Of a stretch of 64,000 bases of DNA, positions 48,287-59,708 are shown piece after piece. The translations under genes and the position numbers were made by a program. Numbering within the stretch: position 1 is the first letter of the stretch; each line of letters begins with the position of its first letter. The notes below the pieces were generated by a model. It was not told where the DNA came from. It searched no databases and saw nothing but the letters and a program-made list of their open reading frames with translations. This stretch comes from Paracyclopina nana. Taxonomy: Eukaryota; Arthropoda; Copepoda; Cyclopoida; Cyclopettidae. The stretch covers positions 950,001 to 1,014,000 of the forward strand of contig JAGUCH010000006.1 of assembly GCA_019096065.1 (NCBI GenBank). The letters are read 5' to 3'.

Positions 48287-51007
48287 TTATACAAACAAGC
48301 TCGAGAAGGATATAGAGTACAGTAAATCATTCACCAAAACTCCTTTACATTTAACGGTGTTCTTTTTGACAGACACAAGAGGATCACAAACAATAATTTT
48401 CACAAACTTTCTTAGCATTATTGCGTCATAATTGAGTTCAGGTGTCTCATCATCAATGAATTTTTCCGTCTTAATTTTGTGACACATAAAGCTTTCTCCA
48501 TCATCTTCAATAACTTGATAGAATATTAAGTCAGACGCCAAAATAATGGTATCATTTGCATTCTTCTTGGATGATTTACTTGTGACGCGTATTATTCTTG
48601 AACAGTAATGTTTTTGCATAGTTAGAATGTTTGCTTTGTTTATAACTTGCTTACCATATGACTAAAAAAAAAGTTTCAATAAATGTGTGAAAATTGTGAC
48701 ATAATTGATACCTGGGTATTATTTTTCAGAAATCTTTTTAAGTAACCATAATTGTTTTCGAATCTCTCTGCGGATATGTCGTCGAATTGATGATCCTCAC
48801 GAACAAGGAATACATGGCTGAACGCATGAAGATTGTAGCTGCACTTTCTTTCTCCAAATAGATCTGACCACATCTTATAGAATATGTCCATAATATCCTC
48901 GAGAGGTAGATACGTTTTCTCACGGCAAAAATCTAACATCTGGTTGTCAAGAAGCACAGCTTTACAAAGAAATCCAAAAAATTTGAATATTCTTCTTATG
49001 GGTTTTTGAGATATTGAGCCATTATTTGTAGCAACGTCAACAAATGACTCTGCAAAATGGAAGAAGGCGCAACAGGTAATTGTAACAAATTCTTCTGACT
49101 TCAAGTGTGCAAATGAACGAATAAGATCTCTGGGCTTCCTTGAATATTCCGATGGCAATTGAATTTTAATCCAAATTTTGTCGAATCTAAAATATTGACT
49201 CTTAGTTTAATAATAACAAATATGGTTAGATGTATACCTATTTAATATTGAAATTACTCTCTGTGGGAATGCCTTAGCTTTGCCAGATATTCCTAGCATC
49301 AATTTAATAAGACATTTTGCTTGGCCTAAAAATAAATTGTGCATTGGCTCAACTGGAAAATCTCTAACAATATCGAAATGTGGCAGTCTCAGAAATGGTG
49401 ACGATCCATGAATTCCTAATTTAGTATAATCCGTCAATTCTTGCTCTGAATTTTTGATTTTATCAACAATTTTGAGCCATCCAGTGTGAGTTCTTAATTG
49501 ATACTTCTTTCGAGTTGGAGGATATGCAATGCAACCTGGTCCCAAACTAACACCAACTGCATAGCAACGTTCGCATGAGCAGTATCCACCATGACCCTTG
49601 AAACATTTTCCTGATGAACGGCATGGTGCGTCAGCAATGGCACAATGGCAAATAAATCCATCCATTAAGCCATCATACAGTATGACATCCATCAGAGTAT
49701 TGAAGTTGACTTTTGAATTTGATCTATAAATTAAATTACAATTAATGTGTTGTTTTAATAATAAAGAGCATACTATACCTGTATTTGTGTAGTCCAATGT
49801 TGTACACCAACTTGCATCCATGAAATCTCACACAAAGTACTGTTGCTTTGTCGATACCTGATTCTGTGACTGGCACACCATCAAAGGACACATCATATCT
49901 CACATTGAAAATACTTCCAATGTCAATTGTGAGTCCATGATTCTTGGCATGGAACACATAAAGTTCAGACATTTTGAATTTTGTCCATTCAGACACGACT
50001 TCGTAGTCAATTGAAGGGTACTTTTTGCGAGAAAACTTTGTTTGATTTTCCAAATTAATGTAATCACCGTTTGATTTTTTGACTATTTGATAATCAATTT
50101 TAGGTTGCGGAATTGTTTCATAAAATTTTCGCTTTATAGTAGAAAATGACTTCATTCTTGGATATTTGTGTGATATAGCGGCACATAGGAGATTCCACAT
50201 AGCCTTTGCAGAAGTTTCGGACATCATCAATTCAGTATAGGTCATGATAAAGTTGTCAGCAATGTATTCACGTGCATTCTCATCGTGCATGTCATTTGCA
50301 GCTTCAAAAATATCCATAAACTTGTCAACTGAGTAATTTACTTTCAATTTATGCTTTGAGGTGTCTAGAAACATGTATCGACCATCAGCAGTGTAGTGAC
50401 CATCTTTCATGCCATATCCAGATTCATGTGAACAATTAATGATCTATGTAATCATAAATGGTTACTAATAATCAAGTTTATGAAATGTCTCTCTACCTCA
50501 CGATAATCATCACTGAATTCACTATCAATATTATTAGCATTCTCAAGATTTTGTTGTTCAATATCTTGAATGCAATTACTTCGTTCATCATTGTCGACTG
50601 ATTCCATATCAGAAGACTCCTGTTATGAATCAACAAAATATAAAATTGGTCAATAAAAACAAACAATTATATACCAATTCTTGATTGTTGTCATCTGTTG
50701 CATTTGCAATTGCTGGACGTTTTCGCTTTAAAAGATCTGAAAGCCTCAAGTTATCATTGCCTCTTTTTCGATTCACCGACGTAGATGGGAAGGTAGCAAT
50801 TTCTGCTGCCACAATTGGTTGTTGCTCACGTTCGCCATCAATACTTGTGTCCCTATTTTCACCTTCAACTTGTGTATCAGAATCACTTAATTCAATTTCC
50901 AATTGGCGATATATCAAGTCTCTCTTCCTTTGACGGTATCTTAAACTTCTTTCCGCTGCTACCAATGGGTTTCTTTTACTTTCCATGTTGTTGTTAAAAA
51001 TTCTCAT
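48287..51007 (-). CDS. CACTA/EnSpm-type (tnp2-like) transposase, six exons, uninterrupted
   Basis: Exons read leftwards: 51007-50675, 50619-50497, 50443-49779, 49723-49238, 49186-48712 and 48661-48287. All GT-AG, frame kept, 818 residues; M8 (50986) is an alternative start. Residues 1-150 are basic then acidic and presumably bind DNA. A Cys/His cluster (about 399-426, CHC...C...C...CSCERC) looks zinc-binding. The hallmark DFPVEPMHNLFLG is at about 495-507. LPSEYSRKPRDL and NLHAFSHVF follow in the order seen in tnp2-like animal transposases. It would cut and paste the surrounding element. I did not locate the catalytic acidic residues. An alternative last intron (donor TTT|GTATAA at 48290, acceptor 48222) would replace the last residue with a short tail ending YLFT. 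The element's terminal inverted repeats were not found. Confidence 0.85.
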
Positions 51008-51284
51008 AAAAAATTAATTGAGTTAACTGAGCATCATGAGATTATCGAACTCGCAAAGTTTCCGTATCAATAATCACTCAACCTTACACAAAATTGGTTT
51101 TTTGACAAAGATTAGCTGTACATTGTAAGACAATCTCAGTGTTATGTAATGAGAAGTTCATTTCGACAATTGCAATTTCTATCTCGTTTGAGCATTTACA
51201 TCAAACAAGAACATATACAAACGAAAGATTGTATGAATTCGTTACTGTAGATTTCATATATATGCAATTTTTTAATTAAGTCAT

Positions 51285-51323
51285 TAACCTAACCTAACCT
51301 AACCTAACCTAACCTAACCTAAA
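51285..51323 (-). repeat. Interstitial arthropod telomeric repeat (TTAGG)n
   Basis: About 7.5 perfect CCTAA units on the plus strand, equal to TTAGG on the minus strand. It lies about 280 bp upstream of the transposase start. TTAGG is the canonical telomere unit of most arthropods, and so is one of the best taxon markers in the window. It may mark a past telomere repair event or the margin of the CACTA block. Confidence 0.9.
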
Positions 51324-51589
51324 GCCGATTTAACGCGCACTAGAAAATCCGCCAAATCGCCCGAATTCTAATTTAACCATCAATTTACAACTTTTAATTG
51401 GGTTGACTTCTAGGCAATGAGTCAATCAGATCCCATATAATGATTATTCATCAAAATTGGCTTCGGAAATTTGCGGACTTGGGAGCCCGGAATGTTAGTT
51501 TTTAGCTTACGGCCCTATGACAATTGACTCCTACGATTTCGCGAGTTTTTTTCCTGTGCGCGTCCAGAAGGCATTTTGAGCCAATGTGC

Positions 51590-52070
51590 TAGTGATGGAA
51601 CGAGTTTCAGCTTGGCTTGAAAGCTTGAAGCTGAAACCCAGCTTGAGCTACATAAGCAAAAAGCTTGGGATCGCTCGAACCAAATTTTGAAAAGCTTGAA
51701 AAAGCTTGAAGCCCAAAAATGCAAAGCTTGAAAAAGCTTGAGACCGAAAAATTTCAAAACTTTATCTATTTTTAATCAAAACAAAAAAGGGCTGATTTTA
51801 AAATTAACAAATACTTGAAGGAGTGAAGTACTTAAGTCAAAGTTAAAGACATTTCTGTCATTTTTTGCGCTTTTTGGGTAATTTTGTCAAATCTGGTGAC
51901 TTTTATGATAAAATACTAAAAAAGTGAGAAGCTTGAAAAAAGCTTGAAATGTGAAATTTTGAGCTTGAAAAAGCTTGATAATAATTTTCAAAAGCTTGGG
52001 ATCGCTCGAACGCTTTTCAAAAAGCTTGAAGCTTGATCAAGCTGAAATTTTCCGGCTCGTTCCATCACTA
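51590..52070. mobile_element. hAT-type MITE with perfect 8-bp target duplication
   Basis: CAATGTGC flanks the element on both sides (51582-51589, 52071-52078). The ends TAGTGATGGAACGAG and CTCGTTCCATCACTA are perfect 15-bp inverted repeats. An 8-bp duplication and a YAGTGATGG start are standard for hAT elements. The 481-bp body has no real ORF and is dominated by AAGCTTGAA/TTCAAGCTT words. It sits between the transposase and gene A of the paralogue array, about 410 bp upstream of the gene A start. Confidence 0.92.
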
Positions 52071-52282
52071 CAATGTGCATTGACTACTTTGTGCACTGCA
52101 AATGTTATTTTTCATATTTTGCTATGTAACAAATTTAATACGTACCCAATATTTATATTTCCATAATACATGATTTTGTAATATTTTTAAAGCTTAACAT
52201 TTGTCCTTATTATTTTGTTTTTTAATTTAAAATAATTTAAAAAATTAATTTACAGTGTATAGAATTGGTTGGCGAAGTATGA

Positions 52283-52368
52283 CGTGCCAGTACTTCTTCC
52301 GTTTTTTGAGCGCGCCCTCGCTCCAAGCCAAAATGCAGACGCCAAAAATGCGTGCCGGTACTACTTCC
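52283..52368 (+). promoter_or_regulatory. Upstream motif pair of gene A
   Basis: CGTGCCAGTACTTCTTCC at 52283-52300 and CGTGCCGGTACTACTTCC at 52351-52368 differ at three of 18 positions. The second is 117 bases before the gene A start. A near-identical 18-mer precedes gene C (57876-57893). The surrounding DNA is GC-richer than elsewhere in the array. I infer a shared promoter or 5'-UTR element. Confidence 0.5.
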
Positions 52369-52484
52369 TTCTCAGCATTTGCGCTAGCGCTTGCCCATTT
52401 TTCCAACCTACTGCGACCAAATAATACTGAGTTGATTGTGAGTTTCTGCTGAGCGGGAAAATTAGGCGCAATTATCAACTGACG

Positions 52485-55361
52485 ATGAAGAAAACGGACG
52501 CTCAAAAGCTGTACGAAAAAAGAAAAAAGTTTCGTGCGGATTTCAATATGGATCCACCAACGCCGATCGGGTCACGAGAGGGAAGCCCTAACAAGGAGGA
52601 CCAAATCTTCCCAATCTCAATGGGCGTTGACATCCCGGATTCCGAAGATTGGAGACGATTCCGCAAGGAAGACGCCGTCGATAGGCCTGGCCGATCTGTC
52701 TATGATCGCGTTATCGTGGTGATGCCTGAGGATTTAGATGCTGTGTCTGTATATCCAGTCGGGACACAATGCGGATACACTGGCCGATCATTCTTGGAGA
52801 TCTTTAAGTTCGAGCCCAAGGGAAAACTCACCGAGAAGCACCGGCTGAAGGAGGGCTTGATCAACATCAGCCAACGGATCAAGCGAAAGGCTTTCATCTT
52901 TTGTCGAGTCGAAGAAAGTAAGTATCTAACTATAAACTATTGACTTACAATTGCTAATTAATCCTTTATAGGTGTTCCACGTTCACGCATTGATACAATG
53001 ATCCAATTCTTGAACGAACACCTCAAGAACCTAAGCCAGGACGGAAAGATGGACATGTACAAGTTGATGGTCCACAATTACTCCGATAAATTAATGGCCG
53101 GATACACTTTTCCGTGCCGTGATGCCGATGGGGAGTTTTACTTCCATCATTTGAGCGGTCATGAGGACGAACGCGTCCAAGATGCGTTGACAACGGTAAT
53201 TGTAACATAATTGTGTTTAAATTGTAATTAACCATTATAAACTATTTTCAGGAGGGTCAAGATGATCAACGGCCATCATCATCGACCCCGCAAAAAAGGA
53301 CGACGAGAACGACGAGATCGACAAAGGGAAGCCCTCTTAAGGTGAAATTGCCGTCGCTAAGGGGAAAATCTGTCCAACCAGAACCCACGGTTGGGCCCAT
53401 TGCGGATGAGGTTGAGACTCAAGATGACTTGGAGGAAGTTATTGAGCCACCAGCGATTGACGTCAACCCTCTGGAGACTGCCGGCTTGACTCAGGATCAA
53501 CTTGACATCCTTGCTCGATCGGTCAGTGAGCAAATGCTCCCACGATTGTTGGAACGGCTTGGTCAACGGGACCAAAGACTAGTCGAGATACTGCAATACT
53601 TGAAGGATGATCTCGACAAGCTCAAAGTTGACGTAGCAACGATCATGACGAACCAGGAACGCGTGATTGAGCTCTCAATCAACGCTAACGAAAAGTGCGA
53701 CAACTTATTGAAACTCAATGAGTTGTGTGAGGGCATCCAGAAAATGACCATCTCCACAAAAGAAGCGATGACGGTAATTTGCATTAAATTGTTACCTTAT
53801 TTACCTTACATTATGAAATTTATATTACAGAAGAAGGCCAACGAGCAACAGCAAGTCTTTGTTACTTGCAAGGCCATCCTGGATAAGGTGTCAAACATTG
53901 ACCATGCACTGAAAGACATTAAGTCGACAAAGGTGGAGAGAGTCTCTCTTGCTCGGAGGCTCGTGTGCAAGTACTTGCCCGTTGACCGTGTCACTGCTGC
54001 ACACGATCTCTTTTTCGGTTGTGCAGTCATTCGTGAGGTCATGCTATCCGCAATCGTGACAGTCGTTGACACCCTGAGGCTTGAGGTATTAAGCTCGAAG
54101 ATGCCTGGGAAAATTGCCAACTTTATGTTTACACATAATGCGTTGGCCCATTTCATCTTCGGACAAAAGACAGCGTAAGTAAATTTTAAATTTAAAATTG
54201 TGACATAATTGGCATAAAATTGTGTTTTTTAATTTTTGCAGCGGCAATGTACTGAAAGTCTGGTTTAAACGCAAGTTGCCAACAGGGTCGGTGAAATTCA
54301 TCTCCGAAGTTGTGTGTGACAACCATCAACGTCGCAACCTTACCGAGCAGCAGATTCTGCATATGTCGATCACTGAGGTGAATCGAAAAGTGTCCGAGTG
54401 CCTAAGTTCGGCACGACAGCGCCTCATTAAGGAGGTTTGCAAGGTTGCACCAGATTGGGATACTGCCATCGAGGTTCTTTACGACGAGGCAATTGCTTGT
54501 TGGTCTAACAATCAGGTAACTATTTAATTAAATTACTTAATAATGCCTTTTCAACAATACTATAAACATTACAGCATGTCAATCAAGATGTCAGCATGAC
54601 TTTAGACCAATTCAAGGAGACGTACGGCCATTTGGGGGACTTGCAAGAGAAGTTCGATAGCGATCCCCTTGACACAACAATCGAAAAGGGCGATATCTTG
54701 AAGAGATTCAAAGGTGCGCACGGTACACCCTTGGATTCGGTTGAGGACGCTTGCAAGGTCATCGCAGCTGTGTGCCAAGCATTGGGACGCGATCCTCGTG
54801 ATGTCCAGTTTGACGTGATTGACGGAATTAATGATGTAAGTTAATATAACACAATTGTAACTTGAGTATTGAATGGTAATTGCTACTTTTTTAAATTTCC
54901 AGCCTCAAAGGATTTACAACTCTGTCCTTGATGGTCTGGACATTGACACGGTACTGGATGACATTCAACATGAGATCAATGTTGCCGTACCAGCGGGTGA
55001 GTCCAGTGACAGCTCGGATTCGGAGGGAACGCCCGATGCTAGTCGTAAGCAGGCAAGAGGCAGGAACAAGAGGCAGTCCACCGAATCGAAGACGACTCCA
55101 CCTTCCTCAAAACGGCCTCGTAGACAGCAGTCGGCAGCAGCTGAGAAGAAGGCTTTGCTAGAGGCAAAGAAGGCCGAGGATGCAGCGAAGAAAAAGGAGG
55201 CCATCACTCAGGGTTTGGCTAAATTGTTAGCCGAAAGAAATAAGCCATTGTCGCCAACTCCTTCTACATCATCCCGAGCCGGTAGAAGGCCATCCACCCG
55301 TTCCCAAAACCCAAGACCGACTAGGGATTCGTCTTCTGAAGCGGGTGAATTTGACGATTGA
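52485..55361 (+). CDS. Array gene A: full-length member of an unrecognised family, seven exons
   Basis: Exons: 52485-52917, 52972-53195, 53252-53773, 53831-54174, 54242-54515, 54575-54835 and 54903-55361; 838 residues with the frame kept. Module 1 (about residues 40-144) holds GVDIPDSEDW, SVYDRV, FLEIFKFEP and FIFCRVEE. Module 2 (145-219) has FLNEHLK, MYKLMV, KLMAGYTFP and FYFHHL. Residues 220-393 have a basic patch and a helical segment with QMLPRLLERL. Exons 4-5 (394-599) encode a helical region, with RLVCKYLPVDR and KVWFKRKLPTG as anchors. Exon 7 ends in an acidic/Ser then very basic tail (KRPRRQQ, coiled Ala/Lys/Glu), typical of nuclear proteins. AATAAA signals follow at 55444 and 55466. 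I know no family with this arrangement. BEN-like folding of exons 4-5 is only a guess. Intron 3 (57 bp) is also open in frame, so its retention would not stop translation. Confidence 0.85.
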
Positions 55362-55507
55362 ACGACGATTGACACAAGAAGAAATGTTTTTTGAGTAACG
55401 TTTGGCCAAGAATGCTTTTTCAAAATTTATAGTGATATGACGTAATAAAATTAGCATGTGACAAGAATAAAGATAGAATATGTATAAAATTAACTTGTTT
55501 GTTATTA

Positions 55508-55680
55508 TTCTTCGCTATTTATAATTGTTTATAAAGAAAAATCATAAAAATTTTGTTATTTTTTAAAAAATCATTCTTCTAACAAATGTGTCAATTTACT
55601 CTCAATTAACTTACAATGTTTGTTTTTTCATTGATTGAAAATTTACATATCTTTTAAATTTTGTCATTTTTAAAAAACCT
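55508..55680 (+). repeat. Left copy of a ~170-bp direct repeat flanking a minisatellite
   Basis: It begins TTCTTCGCTATTTATAATTG and repeats at 56034-56205 with only scattered changes, an offset of 526 bp. It is AT-rich and non-coding, and lies just past the gene A polyadenylation signals. Confidence 0.9.
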
Positions 55681-56033
55681 CACAATCCTCACTCGCCACA
55701 TCAGCCTCACTCGCCACATCAGCCTCTCTCGCATCATCAACCTCACAATCCTCACTCGCCTCACTCGCCACATCAACCTCACAATCCTCACTCGCCACAT
55801 CAACCTCACTCGCCACATCAGCCTCTCTCGCATCATCAACCTCACAATCCTCACTCGCCTCACTCGCCACATCAACCTCACAATCCTCACTCGCCACATC
55901 AACCTCACAATCCTCACTCGCCACATCAGCCTCACAATCCTCACTCGCCACATCAGCCTCACTCGCCTCACTCGCCTCACAATCCTCACTCGCCTCACTC
56001 GCCTCACTCGCCACATCAGCCTCACTCGCCACA
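55680..56033. repeat. CCTCACTCGCCACATCA minisatellite
   Basis: Tandem and higher-order arrangement of CCTCACAATCCTCACTCGCC, CCTCACTCGCCACATCA and CCTCTCTCGCATCATCAA segments, with a longer period of about 110-120 bp. Frames on both strands stay open for 120-129 codons because the units are multiples of three and lack stop words; the peptides are pure repeat. A shorter relative occurs at 56226-56285. Confidence 0.9.
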
Positions 56034-56205
56034 TTCTTCGCTATTTATAATTGTTTATGAAGAAAAATCATAAAAATTTTGTTATTTTTTAAAAAATCAT
56101 TCCTCTATCATATGTGTCAATTTACTCTCAATTAACTTACAATGTTTGTTTTTTCATTGATTGAAAATTTACATATCTTCTAAATTTTGTTATTTTTTAA
56201 AAAAA
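56034..56205 (+). repeat. Right copy of the ~170-bp direct repeat
   Basis: Matches 55508-55680 almost base for base (TTCTTCGCTATTTATAATTG at the start, CATTGATTGAAAATTTACAT near the end). The pair and the minisatellite between them look like a tandem duplication of a non-coding block in the gap between genes A and B. Confidence 0.9.
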
Positions 56206-56493
56206 ATTGTCTAATATTGATTTCAACCTCACAGCCTCACTCACCTCATCAACCTCACAATCCTCATCAACCTCACTTACCTCACATTTTGAGTCATTGA
56301 TAGATTATATGTTTTATTAATTCAGGTTTTGTGATTTGTTATGATATTAAATTGCGTACAGTAGGCGGCTACTTGATGCCAAAATTAATCGACTGCCCAA
56401 ATCAGCCATATCTGCCAGAAAAGAAATTCATAAATACTCAGTAACCAACTCAAATATCAGCTCAGCAGTAGTCTAGCGCTCAAACAATTCATC

Positions 56494-57624
56494 ATGGCGT
56501 CCTCATCTCGGAGACTAAGATACTTGCCTGATAAATTGGGCGTGGTCATTCCAGCAACAGAAGAAACTCGTCATCTTCAGAAATGCGAATCTGTGGAACC
56601 AACTCACCGTGGAAAGTTTGATCGCATCATCATTTTCAACCCAAGTTTGACTGAAAATGTCCTGTTTATTCAGAAGTTCGATTATTATTGTTGGATTACT
56701 GATCGCACGCTTGATGACATTTTCGATTTCAATCCGCGTGAGCATTTAAGAAACGAAAATCGGAAGCTGGCACACAATGTCTTGCACACTGGAGTCGCAA
56801 ATGACTATTTTGTATTCGCAAGAATTGACAATGGTAAGTTTAAATAGCAATCCTTTTTGAACGTACGGCTGCTATTTTTTTTTTTTGCAGCCGTGTCAAA
56901 CAGGAGAATTAGGACAATTTTGACGTTCCTCAATGCTCACTTTGATGGATGCTTTTCGGAGGCTGATCGACGAGAGATTTATGATGTCATGGTTGAAAAT
57001 TACTCGGAATCCATCCTAGCTCACTACACGTATCCGCCTCGAGACCCGTTCACAAATGACTTTCATTTTCACTATTACGAGCGAGTTAAGGCTGTGGATG
57101 TAGTCATTGATCTGACTACTGATAGCAACGTAAGACATTTTTAATTATTTAATAAATACTGTTACAATAAATGTCTTATAATTTAGGAAGAACCAATTGC
57201 GGATGAAAATCCTATCCCAGCAAGAAGCCCAGCACCAGTGGTTGAAAGTGTCAATATAGACGTACAGAAATTGAGACAACTAATATTCGATACAGTCTCA
57301 AAGCAATTGCTGCCAATGATCGATGATGCAATGCAAGTACGAGAAAGACGTTTCGAAGAATTGGTCGGTGTCATTCGTGATGACATAAAGTTGGTCAAGG
57401 AAGACATTTCTTTTGTCAAATTTGATAACTTGGAAATTCTACAAGACCAAAAAGACGCAATTCTTAGAATCACCGAGGGAATAGGAAAGCTTCAAATCCA
57501 TGTTGAAGAGAATAACAATATTCCTTTGGAAAACAAAGCCAACGACATATTGAATTGTTTTTCAAAAATTGACAAGTCATTGGGGAAAATTCAAAGTCAA
57601 TTGATGGATATGCGTAAACCTTGA
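56494..57624 (+). CDS. Array gene B: short member, three exons
   Basis: Exons: 56494-56833, 56891-57129 and 57187-57624; 338 residues, frame kept. Module 1 (residues 1-113) is the most diverged in the array but keeps VVIPATEE, KFDRIIIF, LDDIFDFNP and FVFARID. Module 2 (114-193) has FLNAHFD, YDVMVENY and HYTYPPRD then FHFHYY. Exon 3 carries the helical segment with QLLPMIDDAM and a long charged coiled-coil-like stretch, then stops. No equivalent of gene A exons 4-7. Phases match gene A (phase 1 after exon 1, phase 0 after exon 2), so it is a true paralogue. AATAAA follows at 57655. The start ATG is the first in the exon. Confidence 0.85.
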
Positions 57625-57875
57625 TATGTTGTCGTCGACTTGTCAATCCTGCTTAATAAATCTATGCAATTAGAATTCTATAAAATAATTTACAGTGTGT
57701 TGCCACTTTACTGAAAACGTTAAAAAAATCTAGTTAATAATTAATAGTATCTGTATCAAAATATAGTAATTTTTTTTATTTGTATTGTAAGTTAAATTTA
57801 TAAATTAATACATTCAAATAAAAATTATTTACAGTGTTTCAACCGCCGCTAGTTCCCGAGCGCTCACAACAAAAG

Positions 57876-57893
57876 CGTGCCGGTACAACTTCC
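57876..57893 (+). promoter_or_regulatory. Upstream motif of gene C (matches gene A)
   Basis: CGTGCCGGTACAACTTCC differs at one position from the motif at 52351-52368 and lies 128 bases before the gene C start, a spacing similar to gene A (117). Flanking words such as TCTCAGCA, GCGC and AAATACTGAG also recur in the same order, suggesting that about 130 bp of upstream DNA was duplicated or kept with the gene. Confidence 0.5.
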
Positions 57894-58020
57894 GCTAAAA
57901 TCGTCTCAGCAATATTTGTCTCACTAGCCCAAGCGCCAATAGTTAGCACGCTTAGAAATACTGAGAAAAAACAGCGTGGATAAAAGAACAACAGCCGATT
58001 TGAAATCCAAACAACGAAAA

Positions 58021-59337
58021 ATGGACAATCTCGCGATTTCAACGTTTCAAGGCCCTAGTGTGGAAGACAAAGACATCTTCCCAATCTCAATTGGCATTGA
58101 CATCCCTGATTCCGAAGACTGGACGAAATTCTCTCTGAAAGAAGCTGTTCAACGTCGAAGAGGAGCTGGCTTTGACCAAGTATTCGTGATTACTCCGGAA
58201 GACAAGTTCAAATTTACTATATTTTTGAACAATTGGAAGTCCCCAGTCAATCAAAAAACGCTTAACGAGATTTTCAATTTTGATTTGTCGAAAAAATTGA
58301 CACGGGAGCAACGTTTGAAAGAGGGCATGTTGCACATCTCGGAGGATGTCCAGCTAAAAACATTCGTTTTCTGCAGAATTGAGGATCGTGAGTTAATTGC
58401 TAAAATATTGTAGTAATTAAATTACATGCATGAATTTTTTTCAGAGATTCCTATGCCTCGTTTATTTACATTGATGTCGTTCTTCAATGATCATTTTAAA
58501 CGTGTGGATCCTGGCTCAATCATGAGCATGTACGAAAGGATGGTCAATGAGTATCCGGAGAAGTTAATGCACGAGTACACCTTCCCAAGTCGCGGCCCAG
58601 ATGGCAACTTCCACTTCCATGAGATTGATTACGTTCCAGCCAAAAGATATTATTCGGTAAAGTTACTATTAGTTACTTAAAAATGTGTGTTAATTGATTT
58701 GCGTTAAATAGGACGATGATGATGATGCATTCTCTGTACCATCAGTTGCGTCATCAAAGAGCTGTGCATCTAATGATGCACCTATCAGCAGAATAGCCAA
58801 TTCCGTCTGTGACCAATTGATGCCAAGATTGATGAGCGCAATTGACGATCAAGAAGCAAAGCACTTGAAAGTACTATCGAGCCTAAAGGATGAAATAGCG
58901 CAAATGCATTCGGACATGGTCAAGGTGCAACAACTGAATGATCATCTCAGCATTGATTTGTCTGAAATGCGTGTGTCAGAGATGTGCGAGGGGATCTCCA
59001 AGATGAAATTGTCTGTCAAAAGAGATGCCATGGTATAAATACAACTGAAACAATAGTAATCAGTGTTTATCATAGCTATTTTCAGAATTACGACAACAAG
59101 CAAGAGCAAGTTGCTTCCACATGCAACGCCATTGTCGGCAAAGTGGCAGCAATCGATCAATCAGTTAATGGCTATGTTGATTGTGGACGAAGGAAGCAAA
59201 GTCGCCAAATCAATGTGACTGGGGATTCAGCTCGTATGAAGAAGGCCGTGATTTGTCTGAAGAAACTGGAATTGCCGAAGTCAGTTATCGGAGCTGCAAA
59301 GTCTAATGTCGATGCGAAGAAATATGATTTACACTAG
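58021..59337 (+). CDS. Array gene C: short member, four exons
   Basis: Exons: 58021-58387, 58445-58656, 58712-59032 and 59086-59337; 383 residues, frame kept. Module 1 (residues 1-122) is close to gene A and D (IFPISIGIDIPDSEDW, FDQVFVITP, LNEIFNFD, FVFCRIED). Module 2 (123-193) has FFNDHFK, YERMVNEYPEKLM and YTFPSR then FHFHE. Exon 3 has an acidic start (GAC GAT GAT GAT GAT) and the helical segment QLMPRLM. Exon 4 is a short charged tail ending in YDLH; it begins at the same phase-0 intron as gene A exon 4 (KQEQV aligns with EQQQV) but does not continue into the long C-terminal region. The start ATG at 58021 is chosen because the longer frame begins with GTG. Confidence 0.85.
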
Positions 59338-59708
59338 TTATCTAGTAATCTATCGATAATCACTATGTGAAATATAGAATTCACAAATATGACTACATAT
59401 CATTAAGCATTCAATTGTTGATTAATATCACAATTTCATTTGCGTCGCAATAATTATGTTTTTTTTTAAAAAAAAAAAAAAATTTTTATCTATCAATTTT
59501 CTCTCAATAATGTCCCAATTTTTTATGTCTATTTTCTTCTTAATTGTGTTCCTTCAACATTTTTCATTTTTTTAAAAAAAATGCAACATTCTTAATATCT
59601 CAGCAAAATTGCGAGTCCTAGCGGAAAAAACGAGCACAGAAATTAATGAGAATGTTTTGATTTCAACTCATTACTAAGAGATGCCACAGAATATTTTCTG
59701 ACTGAAGA

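Noticed and set aside
51515..51757. 80-codon minus-strand frame
   Set aside because: It lies mostly inside the hAT MITE and translates the AAGCTTGAA array.
55654..56050. 120-129-codon frames on both strands
   Set aside because: Pure minisatellite translation; open on three frames at once because the units lack stop words.
57976..58020. Longer N-terminus for gene C
   Set aside because: The longer frame begins with GTG; the first ATG (58021) gives a start similar in position to genes A and D.
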